This document shows, one piece after another, positions 49,872 through 62,900 of a DNA stretch of 64,000 bases. The notes beneath the pieces were generated by a model. The model searched no databases, was not told where the DNA came from, and saw only the letters and a list, made by a program, of their open reading frames with translations. Source of the stretch: Eulemur rufifrons (Eukaryota > Chordata > Mammalia > Primates > Lemuridae); assembly GCF_041146395.1 (NCBI RefSeq), contig NC_091009.1:2752501-2816500 (forward strand). Direction: 5' to 3'. The position numbers were made by a program, and so were the translations under genes. How positions within the stretch are numbered: position 1 is the first letter of the stretch; each line of letters begins with the position of its first letter.

Positions 49872-52800
49872 TTTTTTTGTGTGGTCGATGTGGATGGGGG
49901 GGTCAGGCCCTCTGTCAGTTCGCTGGTTAGTTTTTATTATCCCCAGAGAGGAGAAGTGGGCATGTGTTTGGCAGGTGAAAAGGGCGGATTCTGTTTCAGA
50001 GAATTAACGATGATCCCCATGGTCATCCCGTTCCTTTAATAATCCTTTACTTCATCAGCTGGAAATCCACCATGGTTCTATATACTCCTCTTTGCGTGGG
50101 AACAGGTAACTGGCTTGTTCCAAGAAGTATGCCGCAGTGCTTTTCAATTAACCACTACGTTGAAAATTATTTGCAGGTGTTCAGCGTTTCACCATAATTG
50201 TGATAACGTTTGTTTGTGTTTCCTGAAACCCAAGATGGCTGCCACGAACATAACTATGCTGAGGCGTAGCTGACTTGGTTTTGTCTATTTTTGTTAGTGG
50301 AGACTGACAAGAATCCATTCTTCTAAGTATCATCTCACCATCATTTTTCCATTGTTTAAAAATGCAGGAAAATTTTTCAAGTTAGCATTATAATTAGTAG
50401 CTGGAGGCTACGGTGCTTTTTTTTTTTTTTTTTTCTGTGGTGTCGGTGTGGATATGTTGGTCAGGCCCTCTGTCAGTTCGCTGGTTTGTTTTTATTATCC
50501 CCAGAGAGGAGAAGTGGGTATTAGTATGGCAGGTGAAAACTGCGGATCTGTTTCAGAGAATTAAACAGGATCCGCATGGTAATCCCGTTTCTTTAAGAAT
50601 CCTTTGCTTCATGAGCTGGGAATCCACCATGGTTCTATATACTTCTCTATGCGTGGGCACAGCAAACTGGCTTGTTCCAAGAAGTATGCCTCAGAGCTTT
50701 TCAATTAACCAGTATGTTGAAAATCCTTTGCAGGTTTTCAAGGTTTCACCATAATTGTGATACGTGTGTATGTGCCTACTGAAACCAAATATGGCTGCTA
50801 CAGACATAACTGTGCTGAGGCGTAGCTGACTTGGTGTTGCCTATTTTTGTCAGTGGAGACTGACAAGAAGCCATTCTTCTAAGTATCATCCCACCATCAT
50901 TTCTCCATTGTTTAAAAATGCAGGGAAATTTTGCAAATTTGCATTATAATTAGTAGCTGGAGGGTACCTTTTTTTTTGTGGGGTCGGTCAGGATGGGTGT
51001 TCAGGCCCTCTGTCAGATCGCTGGTTTGTTTTTATTATCCCCAGAGAAGAGTAGTGGGCATGTGTTTGGCAGGTGAAAAGTGCAGATTATGTTTCAGAGA
51101 ATTAAACAGGATCCGCATGGTCATCTCATTCCTTTAAGAATCCTTTGCTTCATCAGCTGGGATTCCACCATGTTTCTATATACTCCTCTATGCGTGGGCA
51201 CAGGAACCTGGCTTGTTCCAAGAAGTATGCTGGAGAGTTTTCAAATTAACCAGTATATTGAAAATTATTTGCAGTTTTTCAGCGTTTCACCATAATTGTG
51301 ATAACGTTTGTATGTGCCTCCTGAAACCCAAGAAGGCTGCGACGGACATAACTATGCTGAGGAGTAGCTGACTTGGTGTTGCCTATTTTTGTTAGTGGAG
51401 ACAGACAAGAAGCCATTCTTCTAAGTATCATCCCACCACCATTTTTCCATTGTTTTAAAATGCAGGGAAATTTTGCAAGTTAGCATTATAATTAGTAGCT
51501 GGAGGGTACGGTTTTTTTTTGTGTGTTGTCGATGTGGATGGCGGGGTGAGGCCCTCTGTCAGTTCGCTGGTTAGTTTTTATTATCCCCAGAGAGGAGAAG
51601 TGGCCATGTGTTTGGCAGGTGAAAACGGCAGATTCTGTTTCAGAGAATTAATGATGATCACCATGGTCATCCCATTCCTTTAATAATCCTTTACTTCATC
51701 AGCTGGAAATCCACCATGGTTCTATATACTCCTCTTTGCGTGGAAACAGGTAACTGGCTTGTTCCAAGAAGTATGCCGCAGAGCTTTTCAATTAATCAGT
51801 ACGTTGAAAATTATTTGCAGGTGTTCAGCGTTTCACCATAATTTTGATAATGTTTGTTTGTGCCTCCTGGAACCCAAGAAGGTTGGGAAGGACATAACTA
51901 TGCTGAGGAGTAGCTGACTTGGTGTTGCCTATTTTTGTTAGTGGATACTTACAAGAAGCCATTCTTCTAAGTATCATCCCACCACGATTTTTCGATTGTT
52001 TTAAAATGCAGGAAAATTTTGCATGTTAGCATTATAATTAGTAGCTGGAGGGTTCGGTTTTTTTTTGTGTGTGTGTGTGGTCGATGTGGATTGGGGGGTG
52101 TCAGGCCCTCTGTCAATTCGCTGGTTTGTTTTTGTTATCCCCAGAGAGGAAAAGTGGGCATGTGTTTTGCAGATGAAAAGTTCGGATTCTGTTTCAGAGA
52201 ATGAAACAGGATCCGCATGCTCATCCCGTTCCTTTAGGAAACTTTTGCTTCATCAGCTGGGAATCCACCATGGTTCTATATACTTCTCTATGCGTGGGCA
52301 CAGGACACTGGCTTGTTCCAAGAAGTATGCCTCAGAGCTTTTCAAATAACCAGTATGTTGAAAATCCTTTGCAGGTATTCAGCGTTTCACCATAATTGTG
52401 ATAACGTGTGTATGTGCCTACTGAAACCAAATATGGCTGCTACGGACATAACTATGCTCAGGAGTAGCTAACTTGGTGTTGCCTATTTTGTTAGTGGAGA
52501 CTGACAAGAAGCCATTCTTCTAAGTGTCATCCCACCACCATTTTTCCATTGTTTTAAAATGCAGGGAAATTTTGCAAGTTAGCATTATAATTAGTAGCTG
52601 GAGGGTACGCATTTTTTTGTGTGTGTGTGTTCGATGTGGATGTGTTGTTCAGAACCTCTGTCAGTTCGCTGGGTAATTTTTTATTATCCCCAGAGAGGAG
52701 AAGTGGGCAAGTGTTTGGCAGGCGAAAAGTGCGGATTCTGTTTCAGAGAATTAAACAGGATCCGCATGGTCATCTCATTCCTTTAAGAATCCTTTGCTTC

Positions 52801-55800
52801 ATCAGCTGGGATTCCACCATGTTTCTATATACTCCTCTATGCGTGGGCACAGGTACCTGGCTTGTTCCAAGAAGTATGCTGGAGTGTTTTCAAATTAACC
52901 AGTACGTTGAAAATTATTTGCAGGTTTTCAGCGTTTCACCATAATTTTGATAACGTTTTATGTGCCTCCTGAAACCCAAGAAGGCTGCGACGGACCTAAC
53001 TATGCTGAGGAGTAGCTGACTTGGTGTTGCCTATTTTTGTTAGTGGAGACAGACAAGAAGCCATTCTTCTAAGTATCATCCCACCACCATTTTTCTATTG
53101 TTTTAAAATGCAGGGAAATTTTGCAAGTTAGCATTATAATTAGTAGCTGGAGGGTACGGTTTTTTTCCTTGTGTGGTCGATGTGGATGGGGGGGGTCAGA
53201 CCCTCTGTCAGTTCGCTGGTTAGTTTTTATTATCCCCAGAGAGGAGAAGTGGGCATGTTTTTGGCAGGTGAAAAGGGCAGATTCTGTTTCAGAGAATTAA
53301 CGATGATCCCCATGGTCATCCCGTTCCTTTAATAATCCTTTACTTCATCAGCTGGAAATCCACCATGGTTCTATATACTCCTCTTTGCGTGGGAACAGGT
53401 AACTGGCTTGTTCGAAGAAGTATGCCACAGAGATTTTCAATTAACCACTACGTTGAAAATTATTTGCAGGTGTTCAGCGTTTCACCGTAATTGTCATAAC
53501 GTTTGTTTGTGTCTCCTGAAACCCAAGAAGGCTGCCACGAACATAACTATGCTGAGGCGTAGCTGACTTGGTTTTGCCTATTTTTGTTAGTGGAGACTGA
53601 CAAGAATCCATTCTTCTAAGTATCATCTCACCATCATTTTTCCATTGTTTAAAAATGCAGGGAAATTTTGCAAGTTAGCATTATAATTAGTAGCTGGAGG
53701 CTACGGTGTTTTTTTTTTTTTTTCCTGTGGGGTCAGTGTGGATGTGTTGGTCAGGCCCTCCGTCAGTTCGCCGGTTTGTTTTTATTATCCCCAGAGAGGA
53801 GAAGTGGGTATTAGTATGGCAGGTGAAAACTGCGGATCTGTTTCAGAGAATTAAACAGGATCCGCATGGTAATCCCGTTCCTTTAAGAATCCTTTGCTTC
53901 ATGAGCTGGGAATCCACCATGGTTCTATATACTTCTCTATGCGTGGGCACAGGAAACTGGCTTGTTCCAAAAGTATGCCTCAGAGCTTTTCAATTAACCA
54001 GTATGTTGAAAATCTTTTGCAGGTTCTCAGCGTTTCACCATAATTGTGATAACGTGTGTATGTGCCTACTGAAACCAAATATGGCTGCTACGGACATAAC
54101 TATGCTGAGGAGTAGCTGACTTGGTGTTGCCTATTTTTGTCAGTGGAGACTGACAAGAAGCCATTCTTCTAAGTATCATCCGACCATCATTTCTCCATTG
54201 TTTAAAAATGCAGGGAAATTTTGCAAATTGGCATTATAATTAGTAGCTGGAGGGTACTTTTTTTTTTGTGGGGTCGGTCAGGATGGGTGTTCAGGCCCTC
54301 TGTCAGATCGCTGGTTTGTTTTTATTATCCCCAGAGAAGAGTAGTGGGCATGTGTTTGGCAGGTGAAAAGTGTGGATTCTGTTTCAGAGAATTAAACAGG
54401 ATCCTCCTGGTCATCTCATTCCTTTAAGAATCCTTTGCTTCATCAGCTGGGATTCCACCATGTTTCTATATACTCCTCTATGCGTGGGCACAGGTACCTG
54501 GCTTGTTCCAAGAAGTATGCTGGAGAGTTTTCAAATTAACCAGTACGTTGAAAATTATTTGCAGGTTTTCAGCGTTTCACCATAATTTTGATAACGTTTG
54601 TATGTGCCTCCTGAAACCCAAGAAGGCTGCGACGAACATAACTATGCTGAGGAGTAGGTGACTTGGTGTTGCCTATTTTTGTTAGTGGAGACAGACAAGA
54701 AGCCATTCTTCTAAGTATCATCCCCCACCATTTTTCCATTGTTTTAAAATGCAGGGAAATTTTGCAAGTTAGCATTATAATTAGTAGCTGGAGGGTACGG
54801 TTTTTTTTTTGTGTGTGGTCGATGTGGATGGGGGGGTCAGGCCCTCTGTCAGTTCGCTGGTTAGTTTTTATTATCCCCAGAGAGGAGAAGTGGGCATGTG
54901 TTTGGCAGGTGAAAAGGGCGGATTCCGTTTCAGAGAATTAACGATGATCCCCATGGTCATCCCGTTTCTTTAATAATCCTTTACTTCATCAGCTGGAAAT
55001 CCACCATGGTTCTATATACTCCTCTTTGCATGGGAACAGGTAACTGGCTTGTTCGAAGAAGTATGCCGCAGAGCTTTTCAATTAACCACTACGTTGAAAA
55101 TTATTTGCAGGTGTTCAGCGTTTCACCATAATTGTGATAACGTTTGTTTGTGCCTCCTGAAACCCAAGAAGGCTGTGACGGACATAACTATGCTGAGGAG
55201 TAGCTGACTTGGTGTTGCCTATTTTTGTTAGTGGAGACTGACAAGAAGCCATTCTTCTAAGTATCATTCCACCACAATTTTTCCATTATTTTAAAATGCA
55301 GGGATATTTTGCAAGTTACCATTATAATTAGTAGCTGGAGGGTACGGTTTTTTTTTGTGTGTGTGTGGTCGATGTGGATGGGGTCGTCAGGCCCTCTCTC
55401 AGTTCGCTGGTTAGTTTTTATTATCCCCAGAGAGGAGAAGTGGGCATGTGTTTGGCAGGTGAAAAGGGCGGATTCTGTTTCAGAGAATTGACGATTATCC
55501 CCATGATCATCCCGTTCTTTAATAATCCTTTACTTCATCAGCTGGAAATCCACCATTGTTCTATATACTCCTCTTTGCGTGGGAACAGGTAACTGGCTTG
55601 TTCCAAGAAGTATGCCGCAGAGCTCTTCAATTAACCACTACGTTGAAAATTATTTGCAGGTGTTCAGCGTTTCACCATAATTGTGATAACGTTTGTTTGT
55701 GCCTCCTGAAACCCAAGAAGGCTGCGACGGACATAACTATGCTGAGGAGTAGCTGACTTGGTGTTGCCTATTTTTGTTAGTGGAGACAGACAAGAAGCCA

Positions 55801-56990
55801 TTCTTCTAAGTATCATGCCACCACCATTTTTCCATTGTTTTAAAATGCAGGGAAATTTTGCAAGTTAGCATTATAATTAGTAGCTGGAGGCTACGGTTTT
55901 TTTTTGTGTGTGTGGTCGATGTGGATGTGTTGGTCAGGCCCTCTGTCAGTTCGCTGGTTAGTTTTTATCATCCCCAGAGAGGAGAAGTGGGCATGTGTTT
56001 GGCAGGTGAAAAGGGCGGATTCTGTTTCTGAGAATTAACGATGATCCCAATGGTCATCCCGTTCCTTTAATAATCCTTTACTTCATCAGCTGGAAATCGA
56101 CCATGGTTCTATATACTCCTCTTTGCGTGGGAACAGGTAACTGGTTTGTTCCAAGAAGTATGCCGCAGAGCTTTTCAATTAACCACTACATTGAAAATTA
56201 TTTGCAGGTGTTCAGCGTTTCACCATAATTGTGATAACGTTTGTTTGTGCCTCCTGAAACCCAAGAAGGCTGCGACGGACATAACTATGCTGAGGTGTAG
56301 CTGACTTGGTGTTCCCTATTTTTGTTAGTGGAGACTGACAAGAAGCCATTCTTCTAAGTATCATCTCACCATCATTTCTCCATTGTTTAAAAATGCAGGG
56401 AAATTTTGAAAATTGGCATTATAATTAGTAGCTGGAGGGTACTTTTTTTTTGTGGGGTCGGTCAGGATGGGTGATCAGGCCCTCTGTCAGATCGCTGGTT
56501 TGTTTTTATTATCCCCAGAGAAGAGTAGTGGGCATGTGTTTGGCAGGTGAAAAGTGCGGATTCTGTTTCAGAGAATTAAACAGGATCCTCCTGGTCATCT
56601 CATTCCTTTAAGAATCCTTTGCTTCATCAGCTGGGATTCCACCATGTTTCTATATACTCCTCTATGCGTGGGCACAGGTACCTGGCTTGTTCCAAGAAGT
56701 ATGCTGGAGAGTTTTCAAATTAACCAGTACGTTGAAAATTATTTGCAGGTTTTCAGCGTTTCACCATAATTTTGATAACGTTTGTATGTGCCTCTTGAAA
56801 CCCAAGAAGGCTGCGACGGACATAACTATGCTGAGGAGTAGCTGACTTGGTGTTGCCTATTTTTGTTAGTGGAGACAGACAAGAAGCCATTCTTCTAAGT
56901 ATCATCCCCCACCATTTTTCCATTGTTTTAAAATGCAGGGAAATTTTGCAAGTTAGCATTATAATTAGTAGCTGGAGGGTACGGTTTTTT
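49872..56990 (+). repeat. Second HOR family, 13-monomer unit (C)
   Basis: About 7,118 bp, aligned with unit B monomer by monomer: a b c a d e a b c a a (a/b) c. The twelfth monomer, near 55.9 kb, is a hybrid. It has the class b words 'ggaggctacgg' and 'gtgttggtcagg', then class a 'aagggcggattctg' and 'aacgatgatccc'. The tenth and eleventh monomers resemble monomers 7 and 8 of the 11-monomer HOR. Confidence 0.84.
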
Positions 56991-59900
56991 TTGTGTGTGT
57001 GGTCGATGTGGATGGGGGGGTCAGGCCCTCTGTCAGTTCGCTGGTTAGTTTTTATTATCCCCAGAGAGGAGAAGTGGGCATGTGTTTGGCAGGTGAAAAG
57101 GGCGGATTCTGTTTCAGAGAATTAACGATGATCCCCATGGTCATCCCGTTCCTTTAATAATCCTTTACTTCATCAGCTGGAAATCCACCATGGTTCTATA
57201 TACTCCTCTTTGCGTGGGAACAGGTAACTGGCTTGTTCCAAGAAGTATGCCGCAGTGCTTTTCAATTAATCAGTACGTTGAAAATTCTTTGCAGGTGTTC
57301 AGCGTTTCACCATAATTGTGATAACGTTTGTTTGTGCCTCCTGAAACCCAAGATGGCTGCCACGAACATAACTATGCTGAGGCGTAGCTGACTTGGTTTT
57401 GTCTATTTTTGTTAGTGGAGACTGACAAGAATCCATTCTTCTAAGTATCATCTCACCATCATTTTTCCATTGTTTAAAAATGCAGGAAAATTTTGCAAGT
57501 TAGCATTATAATTAGTAGCTGGAGACTACGGTGTTTTTTTTTTTTTTTTTCCTGTGGGGTCGGTGTGGATGTGTTGGTCAGGCCCTCTGTCAGTTCGCTG
57601 GTTTGTTTTTATTATCCCCAGAGAGGAGAAGTGGGTATTAGTATGGCAGGTGAAAACTGCGGATCTGTTTCAGAGAATTAAACAGGATCCGCATGGTAAT
57701 CCCGTTCCTTTAAGAATCCTTTGCTTCATGAGCTGGGAATCCACCATGGTTCTATATACTTCTCTATGCGTGGGCACAGGAAACTGGCTTGTTCCAAGAA
57801 GTATGCCTCAGAGCTTTTTAATTAACCAGTATGTTGAAAATCCTTTGCAGGTTTTCAAGGTTTCACCATAATTGTGATAACGTGTGTATGTGCCTACTGA
57901 AACCAAATATGGCTGCTACAGACATAACTGTGCTGAGGCGTAGCTGACTTGGTGTTGCCTATTTTTGTCAGTGGAGACTGACAAGAAGCCATTCTTCTAA
58001 GTATCATCCCACCATCATTTCTCCATTGTTTAAAAATGCAGGGAAATTTTGCAAATTGGCATTATAATTAGTAGCTGGAGGGTACCTTTTTTTTGTGGGG
58101 TCGGTCAGGATGGGTGTTCAGGCCCTCTGTCAGATCGCTGGTTTGTTTTTATTATCCCCAGAGAAGAGTAGTGGGCATGTGTTTGGCAGGTGAAAAGTGC
58201 AGATTATGTTTCAGAGAATTAAACAGGATCCGCATGGTCATCTCATTCCTTTAAGAATCCTTTGCTTCATCAGCTGGGATTCCACTATGTTTCTATATAC
58301 TCCTCTATGCGTGGGCACAGGAACCTGGCTTGTTCCAAGAAGTATGCTGGAGAGTTTTCAAATTAACCAGTACATTGAAAATTATTTGCAGTTTTTCAGC
58401 GTTTCACCATAATTGTGATAACGTTTGTATGTGCCTCCTGAAACCCAAGAAGGCTGCGATGGACATAACTATGCTGAGGAGTAGCTGACTTGGTGTTGCC
58501 TATTTTTGTTAGTGGAGACAGACAAGAAGCCATTCTTCTAAGTATCATCCCACCACCATTTTTCCATTGTTTTAAAATGCAGGGAAATTTTGCAAGTTAG
58601 CATTATAATTAGTAGCTGGAGGGTACGGTTTTTTTTTGTGTGTTGTCGATGTGGATGGCGGGGTCAGGCCCTCTGTCAGTTCGCTGGTTAGTTTTTATTA
58701 TCCCCAGAGAGGAGAAGTGGCCATGTGTTTGGCAGGTGAAAAGGGCAGATTCTGTTTCAGAGAATTAACGATGATCCCCATGGTCATCCCATTCCTTTAA
58801 TAATCCTTTACTTCATCAGCTGGAAATCCACCATGGTTCTATATACTCCTCTTTGCGTGGGAACAGGTAACTGGCTTGTTCCAAGAAGTATGCCGCAGAG
58901 CTTTTCAATTAATCAGTACGTTGAAAATTATTTGCAGGTGTTCAGCGTTTCACCATAATTTTGATAACGTTTGTTTGTGCCTCCTGGAACCCAAGAAGGC
59001 TGCGAAGGACATAACTATGCTGAGGAGTAGCTGACTTGGTGTTGCCTATTTTTGTTAGTGGATACTTACAAGAAGCCATTCTTCTAAGTATCATCCCACC
59101 ACGATTTTTCCATTGTTTTAAAATGCAGGAAAATTTTGCATGTTAGCATTATAATTAGTAGCTGGAGGGTACGGTTTTTTTTTGTGTGTGTGTGTGGTCG
59201 ATGTGGATTGGGGGGTGTCAGGCCCTCTGTCAATTCGCTGGTTTGTTTTTGTTATCCCCAGAGAGGAAAAGTGGGCATGTGTTTTGCAGATGAAAAGTTC
59301 GGATTCTGTTTCAGAGAATGAAACAGGATCCGCATGCTCATCCCGTTCCTTTAGGAAACTTTTGCTTCATCAGCTGGGAATCCATCATGGTTCTATATAC
59401 TTCTCTATGCGTGGGCATAGGACACTGGCTTGTTCCAAGAAGTATGCCTCAGAGCTTTTCAAATAACCAGTATGTTGAAAATCCTTTGCAGGTTTTCAGC
59501 GTTTCACCATAATTGTGATAACGTGTGTATGTGCCTACTGAAACCAAATATGGCTGCTACGGACATAACTATGCTCAGGAGTAGCTAACTTGGTGTTGCC
59601 TATTTTGTTAGTGGAGACTGACAAGAAGCCATTCTTCTAAGTATCATCCTACCACCATTTTTCCACTGTTTTAAAATGCAGGGAAATTTTGCAAGTTAGC
59701 ATTATAATTATTAGCTGGAGGGTACGGTTTTTTTTGTGTGTGTGGTCGATGTGGATGGGGGGGGTCAGACCCTCTGTCAGTTCGCTGGTTAGTTTTTATT
59801 ATCCCCAGAGAGGAGAAGTGGGCATGTTTTTGGCAGGTGAAAAGGGCGGATTCTGTTTCAGAGAATTAACGATGATCCCCATGGTCATCCCGTTCCTTTA

Positions 59901-62900
59901 ATAATCCTTTACTTCATCAGCTGGAAATCCACCATGGTTCTATATACTCCTCTTTGCGTGGGAACAGGTAACTGGCTTGGTCGAAGAAGTATGCCGCAGA
60001 GATTTTCAATTAACCACTACGTTGAAAATTATTTGCAGGTTTTCAGCGTTTCACCGTAATTGTCATAACGTTTGTTTGTGTCTCCTGAAACCCAAGATGG
60101 CTGCCACGAACATAACTATGCTGAGGCGTAGCTGACTTGGTTTTGCCTATTTTTGTTAGTGGAGACTGACAAGAATCCATTCTTCTAAGTATCATCCCAC
60201 CATCATTTTTCCATTGTTTAAAAATGCAGGGAAATTTTGCAAGTTAGCATTATAATTAGTAGCTGGAGGCTACAGTGTTTTTTTTTTTTTTTTTTTCCTG
60301 TGGGGTCAGTGTGGATGTGTTGGTCAGGCCCTCCGTCAGTTCGCTGGTTTGTTTTTATTATCCCCAGAGAGGAGAAGTGGGTATTAGTATGGCAGGTGAA
60401 AACTGCGGATCTGTTTCAGAGAATTAAACAGGATCCGCATGGTAATCCCGTTCCTTTAAGAATCCTTTGCTTCATGAGCTGGGAATCCACCATGGTTCTA
60501 TATACTTCTCTATGCGTGGGCACAGGAAACTGGCTTGTTCCAAAAGTATGCCTCAGAGCTTTTCAATTAACCAGTATGTTGAAAATCTTTTGCAGGTTCT
60601 CAGCGTTTCACCATAATTGTGATAACGTGTGTATGTGCCTACTGAAACCAAATATGGCTGCTACGGACATAACTATGCTGAGGCGTAGCTGACTTGGTGT
60701 TGCCTATTTTTGTCAGTGGAGACTGACAAGAAGCCATTCTTCTAAGTATCATCCGACCATCATTTCTCCATTGTTTAAAAATGCAGGGAAATTTTGCAAA
60801 TTTGCATTATAATTAGTAGCTGGAGGGTACTTTTTTTTTTGTGGGGTCGGTCAGGATGGGTGTTCAGGCCCTCTGTCAGATCGCTGGTTTGTTTTTATTA
60901 TCCCCAGACAAGAGTAGTGGGCATGTGTTTGGCAGGTGAAAAGTGCGGATTCTGTTTCAGAGAATTAAACAGGATACGCATGGTCATCTCATTCCTTTAA
61001 GAATCCTTTGCTTCATCAGCTGGAAATCCACCATGGTTCTATATACTCCTCTTTGCGTGGGAACAGGTAACTGGCTTGTTCCAAGAAGTATACCGCAGAG
61101 CTTTTCAATTAACCACTACGTTGAAAATTATTTGCAGGTGTTCAGTGTTTCATCATAATTTTGATAACGTTTGTATGTGCCTCCTGAAACCCAAGAGGGC
61201 TGCGACGGACATAGCTATGCTGAGGAGTAGCTGACTTGGTGTTGCCTATTTTTGTTAGTGGAGACAGACAAGAAGCCATTCTTCTAAGTATCATCCCACC
61301 ACCATTTTTCCATTGTTTTAAAATGCAGGGAAATTTTGCAAGTTAGCATTATAATTAGTAGCTGGAGGGTACGGTTTTTTTGTGTGTGTGGTGGATGTGG
61401 ATGGGGGCTCAGGCCCTCTGTCAGTTCGCTGGTTAGTTTTTATTATCCCCAGAGAGGAGAAGTGGGCATGTGTTTGGCAGGTGAAAAGGGCAGATTCTGT
61501 TTCAGAGAATTAACGATGATCCCCATGGTCATCTCGTTCCTTTTATAATCCTTTACTTGATCAGCTGGAAATCCACCATGGTTCTATATACTCCTCTTTG
61601 CGTGGGAACAGGTAACTGGCTTTTTCCAAGAAGTATGCCGCAGAGCTTTTCAATTAACCACTACGTTCAAAATTATTTGCAGGTGTTCAGCGTTTCACCA
61701 TAATTGTGATAACGTTTGTTTGTGCCTCCTGAAACCCAAGATGGCTGCCACGAACATAACTATGCTGAGGCGTAGCTGACTTGGTTTTGCCTATTTTTGT
61801 TAGTGGAGACTGACAAGAATCCATTCTTCTAAGTATCATCTCACCATCATTTTTCCATTGTTTAAAAATGCAGGAAAATTTTGCAAGTTAGCATTATAAT
61901 TAGTAGCCGGAGGCTACGGTGTTTTTTTTTTTTTTTCCTTTGGGGTCGGTGTCGATGCGTTGGTCAGGCCCTCTGTCAGTTCGCTGGTTTGTTTTTATTA
62001 TCCCCAGAGACGAGAAGTGGGTATTAGTGTGGCAGGTGAAAACTGCGGATCTCTTTCAGAGAATTAAACAGGATCCGCATGGTAATCCCGTTCCTTTAAG
62101 AATCCTTTGCTTCATGAGCTGGGAATCCACCATGGTTCTATATACTTCTCTATGCGTGGGCACAGGAAACTGGCTTGTTCCAAGAAGTATGCCTCAGAGC
62201 TTTTCAATTAACCAGTATGTTGAAAATCCTTTGCAGGTTTTCAGCGTTTCACCATAATTGTGATAACGTGTGTATGTGCCTACTAAACCAAATATGGCTG
62301 CTACGGACATAACTATGCCGAGGCATAGCTGACTTGGTGTTGCCTATTTTTGTCAGTGGAGACTGACAAGAAGCCATTCTTCCAAGTATCATCCCACCAT
62401 CATTTCTCCATTGTTTAAAAATGCAGGGAAATTTTGCAAATTGGCATTATAATTAGTAGCTGGAGGGTACTTTTTTTTTGGGGGGGTCGGTCAGGATGGG
62501 TGTTCAGGCCCTCTGTCAGATCGCTGGTTTGTTTTTATTATCCCCAGACAAGAGTAGTGGGCATGTGTTTGGCAGGTGAAAAGTGCGGATTCTGTTTCCG
62601 AGAATTAAACAGGATCCGCATGGTCAGCTCATTCGTTTAAGAATCCTTTGCTTAATCAGGTGGGATTCCACCATGTTTCTATATACTCCTCTATGCGTGG
62701 GCACAGGTACCTGGCTTGTTCCAAGAAGTATGCGGGAGAATTTTCAAATTAACCGGTACGTTGAAAATTATTTGCAGGTTTTCAGCGTTTCACCATAATT
62801 TTGATAACGTTTGTATGTACCTCCTGAAACCCAAGAAGGCTGCGACGGACATAACTATGCTGAGGAGTAGCTGACTTGGTGTTGCCTATTTTTGTTAGTG

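Noticed and set aside
191..62798. Many short open frames of 60-151 codons in the satellite, some beginning with runs of phenylalanine
   Set aside because: They recur only because the monomer recurs, the Phe runs are the T tract read from GTG, and the ~546-bp unit does not keep one frame from monomer to monomer. No homology is recognised. They are not annotated as genes.
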